Notes: generated from the sequence alone by a model not told the origin. Positions 24,930 through 35,083 are shown, counted from the first letter of the stretch. The stretch: 40,446 bases of DNA from Desulfobacter postgatei 2ac9 (GCF_000233695.2 NZ_CM001488.1:3252896-3293341); one strand, 5' to 3'. Made by a program: numbers and translations.

Positions 24930-25021
24930 TTAATTACAGCAGAATGTTGAAATCAGAGTCAACATCACATAGATTTATAACAAATTCAAGATATTGAAAC
25001 ACTATTTTAGGAGATGAACGT

Positions 25022-25801
25022 ATGGAATCTACAAAAAATCAATGTATTGGTATTTACGGTTTTCCGAAAACAGGAAGTACGTGGTTAAGAGTTATTATCG
25101 GGGATCTTCTACAGACCCAAGCACAAGTACCAGAATGGTGTCCAGATATATATTGGGAAGCTGACATCCGCTCTTCAAAGCCATTATTTGATGCGGATAA
25201 TCATCAATTAAATTTCTATAAATCCCATTCAAAAAGACTTACCGTGGCTTACAGAGGGCAACCATTACATACCGATAAGATAATTTATATTGTCCGACAC
25301 CCTTTAGATGTCTTTTGCTCTCAACTAAATTATTTGCTGCGCGTAGCCCCCGGAGACTGGAGCCTCCCGAAAAAATATCTTCCTGAAGATGTGTCCGCTG
25401 CCAAAGAAAGTGGAATGATCACTGACTTCTACTCAGCTTTTATGTTGTTTGGAACACTGCAACCATATTTTTTTGATGCAGGATCCTGGTCAGAAAACTA
25501 TTTGTACTGGTTATCCGGTAAAAGCGACACCCCAACATGCGTTATTAGATATGAGGATCTGTACTTTAATTTTGAACAAGAAGTAAACAAAATATGTAAT
25601 TTTTTAAATTTGCACTTTCCATCTAACTTGGAGGAAATTCGTAATTTAATAGATACGAAAAAAACAGTTGATGGTGGTCGTTTTTACTGGCGGAAAAAAC
25701 CAAATAATCATATCGAATTTTTAACGAATGACCAGATAGAAAATTTTTATCGATATTACTCTGAAATAATCCATTTATCAGGATATGATCGTAAAGAATG
25801 A
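25022..25801 (+). CDS. Sulfotransferase (PAPS-dependent), 259 residues
   Basis: The protein has the two conserved PAPS-binding elements of cytosolic/carbohydrate sulfotransferases: the 5'-phosphosulfate loop in IYGFPKTGSTWLRVIIGD (residues about 11-28), and the 3'-phosphate element in IIYIVRHPLDVFCSQLNY (about 88-105). It also has the family's later segments VIRYEDLYFNFEQEV and a C-terminal WRKKPNNHIEF region. It probably transfers sulfate to a hydroxyl on a surface glycan. A clear AGGAG ribosome site precedes the ATG. The stop overlaps the start of the following glycosyltransferase (ATGA), so the two are cotranslated, which supports a glycan substrate. Confidence 0.87.
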   Translation: MESTKNQCIGIYGFPKTGSTWLRVIIGDLLQTQAQVPEWCPDIYWEADIRSSKPLFDADNHQLNFYKSHSKRLTVAYRGQPLHTDKIIYIVRHPLDVFCSQLNYLLRVAPGDWSLPKKYLPEDVSAAKESGMITDFYSAFMLFGTLQPYFFDAGSWSENYLYWLSGKSDTPTCVIRYEDLYFNFEQEVNKICNFLNLHFPSNLEEIRNLIDTKKTVDGGRFYWRKKPNNHIEFLTNDQIENFYRYYSEIIHLSGYDRKE

Positions 25802-26757
25802 TTATGAAAATTTCCATTGTAACCCCATCTTATAACAGGCCGGACTACCTTTATGAAACCGCCTTCTCTATCTTAACCCAGCAAGGAGACTTTGATCTTG
25901 AGTACATCATTCAAGATGGAGGCTCTAAAAATGAGGTAATAAACTTAATAAAAAGAATTGAACGGGATCTTTCCATCGGCAGAATACCGCAAAGGTGTCG
26001 ATCAGTTGAATTTCGCTGGTATTCCGAGAAAGACAATGGAATGTACGATGCCATTACTCGAGGCTTTGCCAACTCTACAGGCGAAATCATGGCATGGCTT
26101 AATTCAGACGATATGTACCATCCGTTCGCGTTGAAAACGATTACAAGAGTCTTTGGGGAATTTCGCGACGTTGGATGGATTACCGGAATACCAAATTCAT
26201 TTAATTGCGATGGCGCGAGGGCCGGCTTCGATTATTTACCTTTTTGTTATTCCCAGTTTTTTATTGAGCTAGGTTACTATCGGCTGGATCTTGCAGAATA
26301 CGGATTTAATTGGATTCAACAGGAGTCAACTTTCTGGAGGCGTGAACTTTGGGAGAAGTCGAAAAAGCTTAATCTGACATATCGATATGCTGCCGATTTT
26401 TTCCTGTGGCGAGATTTTGCGCGGTATTCAAAGCTTACGAAGGTATTTTCGTTCTTAGGAGGCTACCGTTTTCACGGAAATCAAATCACTGGAAACCCCG
26501 AACTCTATAATGCAGAGTTAGGGGATTTTAAAACCCCACCTGAAGGATTGAAAAGACTCAATCTATTGCTCAGTAAATTTGAATTTCAAAAGGAAAGAGT
26601 TTTGTGGAGCTTTGACTCTGAAGTAATTTTACAGGATGAGTTTGGTCTTCAGCGGCATGAACTGATAGGAGATTATATCTTTTGGAATTTCTCAAAAAAA
26701 TGTTGGGAAAAGAGAAATAGTACAATTTTTGATCGGAATTATTTTACGCCATGTTAA
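25798..26757 (+). CDS. Family 2 glycosyltransferase
   Basis: This 319-residue GT-A enzyme opens KISIVTPSYNRPDYLYETAF. It continues with EYIIQDGGSKNEV, then the NGMYDAITRGFANSTGEIMAW region and the metal site LNSDDMYHP. The DNGMYDA...GE..AWLNSDD pattern is typical of GT2 enzymes like WcaA that build surface polysaccharides. Two starts are possible, ATG at 25798 (overlapping the previous stop) and ATG at 25804; they differ by two residues. The stop overlaps the next start by seven bases, so this is the middle gene of a coupled trio: sulfotransferase, GT2 and HAD protein. Confidence 0.87.
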   Translation: MIMKISIVTPSYNRPDYLYETAFSILTQQGDFDLEYIIQDGGSKNEVINLIKRIERDLSIGRIPQRCRSVEFRWYSEKDNGMYDAITRGFANSTGEIMAWLNSDDMYHPFALKTITRVFGEFRDVGWITGIPNSFNCDGARAGFDYLPFCYSQFFIELGYYRLDLAEYGFNWIQQESTFWRRELWEKSKKLNLTYRYAADFFLWRDFARYSKLTKVFSFLGGYRFHGNQITGNPELYNAELGDFKTPPEGLKRLNLLLSKFEFQKERVLWSFDSEVILQDEFGLQRHELIGDYIFWNFSKKCWEKRNSTIFDRNYFTPC

Positions 26758-28649
26758 AAACATTTGACATCTTCGATACATTGCTTTGCCGTTGTTTCGT
26801 TCATCCAATCGAACTGTTTGAATTTATTGAGTGGAAATACAATATTCCGCAATTCGGCAAGCATCGCCCACTTGCAGAGCTGGACGCTCGTAAAGAACTC
26901 AAGTTTGAATCCGAGGTTACCATAGAGGATATATACCGTTTTCTAAAAACACAGTTAAATCTCACGAGTGAAAAAGTAGCTCGATTGATTGAGCTGGAAA
27001 AGTATGAAGAGGTACGGTGCCTCAAACCAATCAGATTAGGGCACGAAAGGCTTCGGCAATCGCTTGTTGAGGGTAATGATATTGGCTTCATTAGTGATAT
27101 ATACCTTGATCGTGCCACGATAATGAGGGCTTTAAATGAGAACGGGGTCCCGGTGGCAGATTCTAATCTATATCTTTCAAGTGAACTTAAAGGCATGAAA
27201 AGCAATGGAAAGCTTTTTCGTGCTGTAATTGAAGCGCGTGGCATCGAGCCCGACCAAATATTTCATGTAGGCGATAATTTACGTAGCGATGTCGAGATGG
27301 CGCAAGAAGAAGGTTTAAACGCAGAACTGTTCAAATATATGGAAGCGAACAGATATGAAAAGCATGGAAACAATTCGCATATTCTTATCAAGCTCGCACA
27401 TGGTGTAGCTCGTCAAGTAAGGTTAAGCAAGGAAGCTATCTCTTGTCGGAAGCATGATACAATTTATGACGTTAGCGTATCTTTGGTTGGGCCATTAGTG
27501 TTCGCATTCGCGTATTGGTGTTTACGGGAGGCCGACAAAAAGAATATCACAAATTTATACTTTTTGTCACGTGATGGACAAATTATTTCTGAAGTCGCCA
27601 AGTTAATAGGTAAATCTTCGTTTCCTAAGATTCATGTACGTTATCTTTTTGTATCTCGTCAAGCACTGTTGCTACCAGCTATGACTGAACTTGTAGAAGA
27701 AGAGTTCGAATGGATCTTGGCGCCGACTTATTATTTTAGTTTAAATATTGTATTTAAAAGGGTTGGATTACAGCCAGAGGCTTATAGAGAAGGTCTTCAG
27801 AAAGTTGGATTAGGGATGGGATTCGATGAACAACTGGATGAGGAAGCTCGGATTATTCTGAAGGAGTTTTTTAGATCAATATCTAGTGATATCTTGAAAA
27901 TCGCAGCGGAAAAACGAAAATTATTAGTAGCGTATCTCGCACAAGAAGGTTTTTTAGCGGGTACTAATAAAGGTATTGTGGACGTTGGTTGGAGTGGTAC
28001 TCTACAACGATCTCTTTCAAGAATTATTGGCATAGAAGATTTCCCTGAATCTTTGACTGGCTTTTACTTTGGAATTACTCGAAAAAAAACGCTGCCGCAG
28101 GATCCGATGCTCGGTTGGTTTTTTGATTTGGAAAGAAAGCGAGATCTGATTAATAATTTTTATATAATTCCGGTGGTTGAGTTGTTTTTTGCTGCTAACC
28201 ATGGAGGTGTTATTGATTATTATTTGGGGGAAAAAGATATTAAAGTAAATTTAAGATATGAGAGAAATGATAGAGCACTTAAATGGGGGCTGTATTATCA
28301 GCATAAAGGTATTTTGGATTTTGCTGAGCGATTCCTTCAATGTAGTGATTCTGCTCAGATAGACGATGTCCCTGAGCTGTTTGCGGATGAGGTTGAACGA
28401 ACGCTTAAGCTTTTTTTTACCGATCCAACCATCGAAGAAGCACGAGCTTACGGTGCTTACGAAGATGCAGAGGACCAAAACGAATCTTATTTTGTTCGGC
28501 TTGCAAAAGGGTATGATTTCTACGAACTAATTGATTTCTTTCGGCATGGAAAGAAACACCATCATAACGAATGGCTTGAAGCGGCTTTTGTCCTTTCAAG
28601 GCGAGATTTTGTTGATTTTGTTAGGAGATACGTTAGGCTTTGTTCCTAA
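26751..28649 (+). CDS. HAD-superfamily protein of surface-glycan clusters, 632 residues
   Basis: The N-terminal 220 residues are a HAD-type hydrolase: motif I FDIFDTLLCR at residues 5-14, motif II in FISDIYLD, and motif IV in FHVGDNLRSDVEMAQ. The remaining 400 residues contain a second recognisable part, LYFLSRDGQIISEVAKL and GIVDVGWSGTLQRSL, found in the same order in large HAD proteins within polysaccharide clusters. The first aspartates of motif I are intact, so phosphatase or phosphotransferase activity is likely. Whether it acts on a sugar phosphate or a lipid carrier cannot be told. It overlaps the GT2 gene by seven bases and ends the coupled trio. Confidence 0.75.
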   Translation: MLKTFDIFDTLLCRCFVHPIELFEFIEWKYNIPQFGKHRPLAELDARKELKFESEVTIEDIYRFLKTQLNLTSEKVARLIELEKYEEVRCLKPIRLGHERLRQSLVEGNDIGFISDIYLDRATIMRALNENGVPVADSNLYLSSELKGMKSNGKLFRAVIEARGIEPDQIFHVGDNLRSDVEMAQEEGLNAELFKYMEANRYEKHGNNSHILIKLAHGVARQVRLSKEAISCRKHDTIYDVSVSLVGPLVFAFAYWCLREADKKNITNLYFLSRDGQIISEVAKLIGKSSFPKIHVRYLFVSRQALLLPAMTELVEEEFEWILAPTYYFSLNIVFKRVGLQPEAYREGLQKVGLGMGFDEQLDEEARIILKEFFRSISSDILKIAAEKRKLLVAYLAQEGFLAGTNKGIVDVGWSGTLQRSLSRIIGIEDFPESLTGFYFGITRKKTLPQDPMLGWFFDLERKRDLINNFYIIPVVELFFAANHGGVIDYYLGEKDIKVNLRYERNDRALKWGLYYQHKGILDFAERFLQCSDSAQIDDVPELFADEVERTLKLFFTDPTIEEARAYGAYEDAEDQNESYFVRLAKGYDFYELIDFFRHGKKHHHNEWLEAAFVLSRRDFVDFVRRYVRLCS

Positions 28650-29044
28650 AAAACGTGAGAAAATCGGCATCCTTCATTTGAGCTCAAAAGTAGTTTACAC
28701 TTTTGGTTTTTAAATTTTTAAATGCAACTATAGTGGTCGGGTCGTGTAGAAGACCACTATATCATGCCACCAAATGTCAACCGGCATATTTTTTACTACG
28801 AGGCTGCCCGGCCAATGACATAGTCATCACACATTATGACATGCCAGCATCTCACATGCTTTCTCCTGAGCAAGACTTTGATTGCACAAGTCTTTAACAG
28901 GTGTGGGGATTTTGGTGAATTCCGGGGACACCACACTTATATCCGGGGATTGCCCCGGCGTATATATTACCATCCGCCCTTAGCCCCTTCTCGGCGGCCC
29001 TTTTTTGAACTTCAGTTCGGTAATTATATGGAACAACAAACTTA
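28650..29044. other. Intergenic region with two inverted repeats, no gene seen
   Basis: TATAGTGGTC (28729-28738) pairs with GACCACTATA (28752-28761). Further on, GAATTCCGGGGACACCACAC (28917-28936) and a small hairpin, CCGGGG...CCCCGG at 28943-28958, resemble the REP-like sequence that often flanks Y1/RAYT transposase genes. No such transposase is present. Short frames here are not convincing. The mix suggests remains of mobile DNA. Confidence 0.45.
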
Positions 29045-30370
29045 ATGAACAATAAATCAATCATCGTCTGCACGGGTGCCCCACGAAGCGGGGTTAAGGC
29101 TTTAGCGACCTGCCTTCAGGTACTTGGTTTTCCTACGGGCAATCATATCCAGCCAGATCCAGAGACCATAGACAGACTGTTGCTTCAGGATTTGGGCCAG
29201 CCTGCGGGCTCATTGCCTTATGACTGGATGGCATCAGAGGCATATTCAAGGGCGAAGGGAAGAATTGGCAACTTCATATCCCAAACCGGAACACTGCCGG
29301 ATAAGCCGCTTCAGGTAAACTTAAACGCTCTCACCCTTCCTCTCTGGCTGGATACGTTCAAGAAGCATGAGATCACGGTAAAGCTCATTCATATCTTGCG
29401 CCATCCATATGAAGTCGCACTCAGTCTCCAGTCCAACCAGAACATGGATCTACACCAGGCTCACATCCTCTGGCTTTCCCACATTCGCGAGACTTTGCGG
29501 GCTTTGAACGAGCTGGATTATTCTTCGGTTACTTTTGATCAGTTGTTGGCTGATCCAGTTTCCACTTTAAATACTGTCTTCGGATCTTCACTGACTTCTG
29601 TCCTCCGATCTCTGACATCTGATCTGTTGGACCTTGTCCAACCAGATCTTAAAAACCACCACGCTTCCAACCTATCCGATGCCGATAAGGAAAAATTCAA
29701 ACCCTACGCCAAGCTATATGACCAGCTAAGAGCAACGCAATACGCTTCATCAGCACTGAATAGCTATAATCAGCGGATAAAGAGTATTGGCTCTTCTGAA
29801 ATTGATTTGATCGACTCCCTTTTGAACGTCATCAGTATGCTTGAAGGCAGCCGGCATTACCACCATTGCTCATTGCCCGTTGCAAATTTCCATTTATACG
29901 CTACCATTACTTTCCCCACAACCAGCAAAAATGGCGAAAATGGCGTAGTCATGAAAACCATTCCCCTCATAGAAAATCAGTGGCAAGAAATCTCCTTGCC
30001 TGTGCCTAACCCTGAATTATTGACATCGAATAACATCACAATCCATCCATTAAATACTCATGGTTTTATTAAGGTATCGAATATTAATTTGGTTAATAAG
30101 GTTACTGAAAAAGCAATCTGGGAAGCAAATAAAGTCAAAGACTTTGATCAGGTAAATATTACCGGCTCCGCCATTAGGCTGAATAGCTCAGCAGGTTTAA
30201 CTGTTTTAGTGACTGGCAACGACCCAACAATTACACTCCCAGTTTTCAATCAAACATGGGACGTCTCATCAGAGCTGCATGTATGCCTGAAAGTTTCTAC
30301 ACAGCAAGACGAACTGACGAACTTTCTCCCACTTTCTTCAATCAGAGATAAACCTGAGTTAGCGGCATAA
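29045..30370 (+). CDS. Sulfotransferase-like protein with C-terminal extension
   Basis: This is a 441-residue protein. It opens IIVCTGAPRSGVKALATCLQ, a PAPS-loop-like motif in which the usual T/S after G is V, so binding may be weakened. LIHILRHPYEVALSLQ near residue 115 matches the 3'-phosphate element. YSSVTFDQLLADPVSTL matches the later EDL/DP segment. Residues about 280-441 are beta-rich and unassigned. A heptamer-like repeat stretch (29575-29630) encodes FGSSLTSVLRSLTSDLLDL. The C-terminus ends about 90 bases before the IS1380 transposase start, and it may have been trimmed by that insertion, though I cannot show this. No good ribosome site is visible. Confidence 0.65.
   Translation: MNNKSIIVCTGAPRSGVKALATCLQVLGFPTGNHIQPDPETIDRLLLQDLGQPAGSLPYDWMASEAYSRAKGRIGNFISQTGTLPDKPLQVNLNALTLPLWLDTFKKHEITVKLIHILRHPYEVALSLQSNQNMDLHQAHILWLSHIRETLRALNELDYSSVTFDQLLADPVSTLNTVFGSSLTSVLRSLTSDLLDLVQPDLKNHHASNLSDADKEKFKPYAKLYDQLRATQYASSALNSYNQRIKSIGSSEIDLIDSLLNVISMLEGSRHYHHCSLPVANFHLYATITFPTTSKNGENGVVMKTIPLIENQWQEISLPVPNPELLTSNNITIHPLNTHGFIKVSNINLVNKVTEKAIWEANKVKDFDQVNITGSAIRLNSSAGLTVLVTGNDPTITLPVFNQTWDVSSELHVCLKVSTQQDELTNFLPLSSIRDKPELAA
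29575..29630 (+). repeat. Degenerate TCTGAY-type repeat inside the sulfotransferase-like gene
   Basis: CTGTCTTCGGATCTTCACTG, then ACTTCTGTCCTCCGATC and TCTGACATCTGATCTG, show an irregular seven-base period like that at 22255-22326. The encoded peptides share a LTSD element. Confidence 0.5.
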
Positions 30371-30461
30371 AGATTGCTTTTTTAATTATAACATATTGAA
30401 ATTTTAATATAAAATTAATACAATGGCATTAAAAAAACATTCACTTCGGAGGTGAAGACCG

Positions 30462-31822
30462 ATGCCGACCACTATCAATGTAAAACATGGAAATGAAAAC
30501 CTTGTCAGTCAAAGCGGATTGCTCCCTGTAGGTGCATTGCTTAAGTCGATTAATTTTGCCCAGCGGTTCAAAAATTTACCGGATGTACATTGTGTTGATC
30601 CTAATATTTCTCATGGAGAGATCCTTTCGTCCATGTTGGGACTTATTTGTGTTGGTAAGCCAGACTATATCGCTATTGAAATTTTCAGGCAGGATCCATT
30701 TTTCTTTACACAATCTCTGGGAATCAGCAATTGTCCTTCTCAATCAACATTGCGTGAACGCATTGACCTGATCGGGGAATCTGCCAATGAACTTATCAAG
30801 GAGGCTTCAGTTGAAATGATTCGAGGCAAAGCACCCGCCATTTCACCGGTTCAGACGAGTGTCGGCAATTATATTCCCTTAGATCTGGACGTTAGCCCTT
30901 TTGACAATTCAAAAACGAAAAAGAGGGAGTTTCCAGGACATACAAAGGCTGTGATGGCTATGCACCAATGTTCGGATATTTAGGAACTGAAGGATACTTA
31001 ATCAATGTAGAGCTTAGAGAAGGCAGCCAGCATTGTCAAAAAAACACCCCGGAATTCATTCAAGAAATATTAAAATTAACCAGGCAGATTACCCAGGAAC
31101 CTCTTCTTATCCGTCTTGATTCAGGAAATGACAGTCAGGATAATTTTGAAGTAATAAAAACATGCGAAGGTGTTGATGTCTTGGTTAAGCGCAATTTACG
31201 TAAAGAATCTTTGGATGGTTGGCTTATCCTGGCCCAGAATACTGAAAGCGTTAGATTGATTCGCTGTGGACACAAAAGTGTGTGGGTCGGGCAAACAACT
31301 GTTGACCCAAAAGGGCGGGCATTGCCACGTCCGATTGTCTTCAAAGTGACTGAACGATATGAAGAAAAAGGGGAGCCCCTGCTTTTTCCCACAATTGAAG
31401 TCGAGACCTATTGGGTTACCATCGCCGGGCTGAGCCCCCAAGAGGTCATCAATTTATACCATGATCATGGAACCAGTGAACAATTTCATTCAGAAATCAA
31501 AAGTGATCTTGGGTTAGAACGCTTCCCCAGTTGCCGTTTTAGCAGCAACAGCCTGATTCTCCATCTTGCTCTTTTGGCGTATAACATTCTTAGAATCATA
31601 GGCCAAATTAGCCTTGAGGAGCAGGATGAGAACAATCTTCCGATCAACCGTAGAAAAAAAGTCTCACGAAGGAGGTTAAGAACAGTTATGCAGGATTTAA
31701 TGTATATGGCTGGCCGTTTAATATATAGTGGTCGGCGGTGGAGCATTTCATTTGGTAAGATCAACCCGTTTGCCCAATTGGCTGAGAACGTATTGTACCG
31801 GTTACGTTGTTCTCCAGGATAA
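30462..31822 (+). pseudogene. IS1380-family transposase gene, split by a one-base frameshift
   Basis: Two frames, 30462-30983 and 30968-31822, together make one IS1380-type DDE transposase of about 450 residues. The triad is visible: D in YIPLDLDVSPFDNSK, D in LLIRLDSGNDSQD, and E in DHGTSEQFHSEIKSDLG. The break is at ACAAAGG (30942-30948). One more A would give HTKGCDGYAPMFGYLGTEGY without interruption. The context is not a good slippery site, so this looks like a mutation or a sequencing error rather than programmed shifting. A strong GGAGGTGA ribosome site precedes the start. I could not identify the terminal inverted repeats, so the limits of the element are unknown. Confidence 0.8.
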
Positions 31823-32059
31823 GCACATTATTGGGTAAAAAATCGGGATGGAGAAGTTATGCGCAGAGCGCTAATGGTGAACTGTGCCTATCTGGCGTGA
31901 TTTGACCATGGGTAATCAAGTATAGTTCAGTAAAAAAATGGATTAGCTAAGATTGCTGGCCAATAAGTCATCAAATATGATCTTGGGTCAGGGTTTGCAG
32001 AGGCCAAGCCTCAGCAGATTTTTATGTATCAGAGCGCAAGGGTTGGCTAAGCAAATTTT

Positions 32060-32878
32060 ATGCCGGGAATCCAGGATAAAGAATACCCAATAAGAACAAT
32101 ACACCATTTATCAAGCTCAGGCGGGACATTGATCAGTAAATGCATTTCAGCCATGCCAGATGTGGTCATGCTCAGCGAGATCAATCCATGCAGCGAAATG
32201 GGCGGGCTTTTTTTTGATCCTTTTGATCCACTTAAACATTTTCAAAAGAAGTATCCTGAAATTTCATATAAAGATGCGGATAGTTTCAAGGCTATTTTTT
32301 ACGAACGTATAAAGTGGGTAATAGAGAAATGTAAAAAACATCAAAAATCTTTGGTTATACGAGACCATTCTCACAGCGACTTCTTATTTCAGGGGGTATT
32401 AGAGCATCCGCCTGTTTATTCTTTTTTGAATGAATTATACAATGTTGTTCCAATAATTACACTAAGAAATCCCATTGACTCATACCTGTCTATGATGAAA
32501 CACTTTTCCAGTGCTACAGATGTAAAGAGTTTTGATGAGTACTGTAAAAGGGTATTGGCGTTTATTGAAAAATACAGTTTCGCCGAAGTATTTCTTTATG
32601 AAGACTTTGTAGACAATCCTGATAGAACTCTTCAAAGAATGTGCGAGATTTATGGAATTGAATATGATCCATCATATAAAAACAATTTTCATGAAATTAC
32701 ATTAACAGGGGATAGCGGGCGCGGCAGTAAACAAAAACTCAAAGAAATTAAAAAACTTGATAGAAGAGAATATGGGCAAGATTTTTTTCAGGAAGTTAAA
32801 GAATCTGTGTCTTTCAAGCAAATCTGTGACTTGCTGGGATATCAGGATGATATTCGTCCACCACAAGGTCTTGATTAA
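32060..32878 (+). CDS. Sulfotransferase-like protein, 272 residues
   Basis: The opening IRTIHHLSSSGGTLISKCI has the glycine-rich PAPS-loop position of a divergent sulfotransferase group. VPIITLRNPIDSYLSMMKH near residue 133 is the 3'-phosphate element, and FLYEDFVDNPDRTLQRMC is the family's downstream acidic motif. It lies between the IS1380 remnant and the fucose-pathway genes, on its own, with no obvious ribosome site. It is the third sulfotransferase-like gene in a nine-kilobase AT-rich stretch, pointing to a sulfated surface glycan. The substrate is unknown. Confidence 0.78.
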   Translation: MPGIQDKEYPIRTIHHLSSSGGTLISKCISAMPDVVMLSEINPCSEMGGLFFDPFDPLKHFQKKYPEISYKDADSFKAIFYERIKWVIEKCKKHQKSLVIRDHSHSDFLFQGVLEHPPVYSFLNELYNVVPIITLRNPIDSYLSMMKHFSSATDVKSFDEYCKRVLAFIEKYSFAEVFLYEDFVDNPDRTLQRMCEIYGIEYDPSYKNNFHEITLTGDSGRGSKQKLKEIKKLDRREYGQDFFQEVKESVSFKQICDLLGYQDDIRPPQGLD

Positions 32879-32945
32879 TTCACCTCGCATTAAATTAGAA
32901 TATCCGTTTAGTTTGAAAAAATAAAAAACAAGGTTCTTTAAGGTT

Positions 32946-33915
32946 GTGAAAAACAAAACCGCTTTGATTATCGGCGTATAAGGTCAGGATGGGGCGTATT
33001 TAGCGAAACTGCTGCTGGAAAAAGGGTTTCTTGTATATGGGACATCCAGAGACGCCCAGACATGTTTGTTTGACAATTTGGTTAAACTGGGAATTCGGAA
33101 ACAGGTCATGCTCAAGTCCATGACATTGAATGATTTCCGCAGCGTGATACAGACGCTGAGTACAGTTGCACCGGATGAAATCTATAATTTAGCCGGGCAG
33201 TCTTCAGTAGGCATGTCGTTTGAGCTGCCTGTAGAAACCTATGAGAGTATTGCTTTGGGTACGCTGAATCTGTTGGAGGCAATACGGTTTCTGGAAATCG
33301 AAATAAAAAGTTATCATGCCTCTTCCAGCGAGTGTTTCGGCAATACAGCAGAACATCCTGCCACCGAAGAAACCCCGTTTCGGCCGCGCAGTCCCTATGC
33401 CGTGGCTAAATCTACCGCCTTCTGGACCACAGCCAACTACCGGGAAGCTTATCACCTGTTTGCATGCTCGGGCATCCTGTTTAACCATGAATCACCGCTG
33501 CGGCCTGAACGTTTTGTTACACGCAAGATTGTTCGCAGTGCCTGTCGAATTGCCAAGGGGTTGCAGGATGTATTGGATCTGGGCAACATCGATATACAGC
33601 GGGACTTGGGGGTACGCGCCCGACTATGTTCAGGCCATGTGGCTGATGCTCCAGCAGGACAGCCCGGATGACTTTATTATTGCCACAGGCCGGACGTCCA
33701 GTTTAAAGGATTTCGTACAAATCGTTTTTGCCGGTGTCGGACTGGACTGGTCAAAATATGTTCGGACCCGGCCGGAACTTCTCCGGCCGACAGACATTAA
33801 AATCTCCCGCGCCAATCCGGAAAAAGCCTATCGGGTTCTGGGCTGGGAAGCCCGGCATACCATAGAAGATGTGGCCCGGATGATGGTGGCGTCGGAAATG
33901 GTATTGTTAAATTAA
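32946..33915 (+). pseudogene. Decayed GDP-mannose 4,6-dehydratase-like gene (short type)
   Basis: From GTG at 32946 the frame reads KNKTALIIGV, then a TAA stop at 32979-32981 exactly in the cofactor-binding motif, then [16 protein letters not shown]. It continues with all family landmarks: PDEIYNLAGQSSVGMSFE, SSSECFG, PFRPRSPYAVAK, NYREAYHLF. At 33606-33607 an extra T in RD(W)G shifts the frame. The remainder, YAPDYVQAMWLMLQQD to the end at 33915, is in another frame. Undoing both changes gives a protein of about 322 residues of the short Gmd-like SDR type. It sits just 19 bp upstream of an intact gmd and is probably a redundant or differently specific relative that has been lost. Confidence 0.82.
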
Positions 33916-33934
33916 CAGGAAAAAGGACAAAAAA

Positions 33935-35047
33935 ATGAAAAAAGCGCTCATAACAGGCGTTACCGGACAGGATGGCGCTTACCTTGCCCAGTTTCTGCTG
34001 GAAAAAGGATATGAAGTCCACGGTATCAAGCGCCGGGCATCTTTGCTGAACACGGACCGGGTGGATCATTTGTACCAGGATCCCCATGCGGAAAACCGGA
34101 AATTCATCCTGCATTACGGGGATCTGACCGATTCCACCAATGTGATCCGCATCCTGCAGCAGGTGCAGCCCGATGAGGTGTACAACCTGGCAGCCCAGTC
34201 CCATGTCCAGGTCTCTTTTGAATCCCCTGAATACACGGCAGATACCGATGCCCTAGGGACCCTGCGGATGCTGGAAGGCATCCGCCTGCTGGGTATGGAG
34301 AAAAAGACCCGGTTTTACCAGGCATCCACTTCAGAACTGTATGGAAAGGTCCAGGAGATCCCCCAGTCCGAGACCACCCCGTTTTATCCCCGTTCCCCCT
34401 ATGCCTGTGCCAAGCTCTATGCCTACTGGATCACCGTCAATTACCGGGAAGCCTATGGCATTTACGCGTGCAACGGGATCTTGTTCAACCATGAATCCCC
34501 GATACGGGGAGAAACCTTTGTCACCCGGAAAATCACCCGGGCTTTGGCCCGTATTCTTCTGGGCCTGCAGGACTGTCTGTATCTGGGCAACCTGGATGCC
34601 CGGCGGGACTGGGGGCATGCCAAAGATTATGTCCAGATGCAGTGGCTGATGCTCCAGCAGGACACGCCTGAAGACTATGTGATTGCCACAGGGGAGCAGC
34701 ATTCAGTCAGGGAATTTGTGGAGATTGCCGCTGCTGCCTTAGGCATTGAGATCTTGTGGCAGGGAAGCGGCAAAGAGGAGAAAGGTATGGTGGCAGGGGT
34801 GAACACCCCGGACACCCCGTTGAAAAAAGGGCAGCAGATCGTGTCGGTGGATCCCCGGTATTTTCGACCCACAGAAGTGGAAACCCTGCTGGGTGATCCC
34901 ACCAAAGCCCGCACAAAGCTGGGCTGGGTCCCCCGGATATCTTTTGATGCCCTGGTACGGGAAATGGTGGAACAGGACTTGGAATCAGCCCGGCGGGACA
35001 AGTTGTGTGCCGATGCCGGCTTCAAAGTCTGCGCTTACAATGAGTAA
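33935..35047 (+). CDS. gmd: GDP-mannose 4,6-dehydratase
   Basis: This 370-residue SDR enzyme converts GDP-D-mannose to GDP-4-keto-6-deoxy-D-mannose using bound NADP, the first step to GDP-L-fucose. The cofactor motif [19 protein letters not shown] is at residues 7-25. The catalytic S/T-Y-K set is in STSELYGK and [14 protein letters not shown]. The family signatures [13 protein letters not shown] and [19 protein letters not shown] are present. An AGGAAAAAGGA region lies upstream of the ATG. Length and motifs are normal, and the gene looks functional. It is followed 36 bp later by the next enzyme of the pathway. Confidence 0.96.
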   Translation: MKKALITGVTGQDGAYLAQFLLEKGYEVHGIKRRASLLNTDRVDHLYQDPHAENRKFILHYGDLTDSTNVIRILQQVQPDEVYNLAAQSHVQVSFESPEYTADTDALGTLRMLEGIRLLGMEKKTRFYQASTSELYGKVQEIPQSETTPFYPRSPYACAKLYAYWITVNYREAYGIYACNGILFNHESPIRGETFVTRKITRALARILLGLQDCLYLGNLDARRDWGHAKDYVQMQWLMLQQDTPEDYVIATGEQHSVREFVEIAAAALGIEILWQGSGKEEKGMVAGVNTPDTPLKKGQQIVSVDPRYFRPTEVETLLGDPTKARTKLGWVPRISFDALVREMVEQDLESARRDKLCADAGFKVCAYNE

Positions 35048-35083
35048 GGGGTTCAGCGCAACTATTTCAAGGGAGAATTAAAA

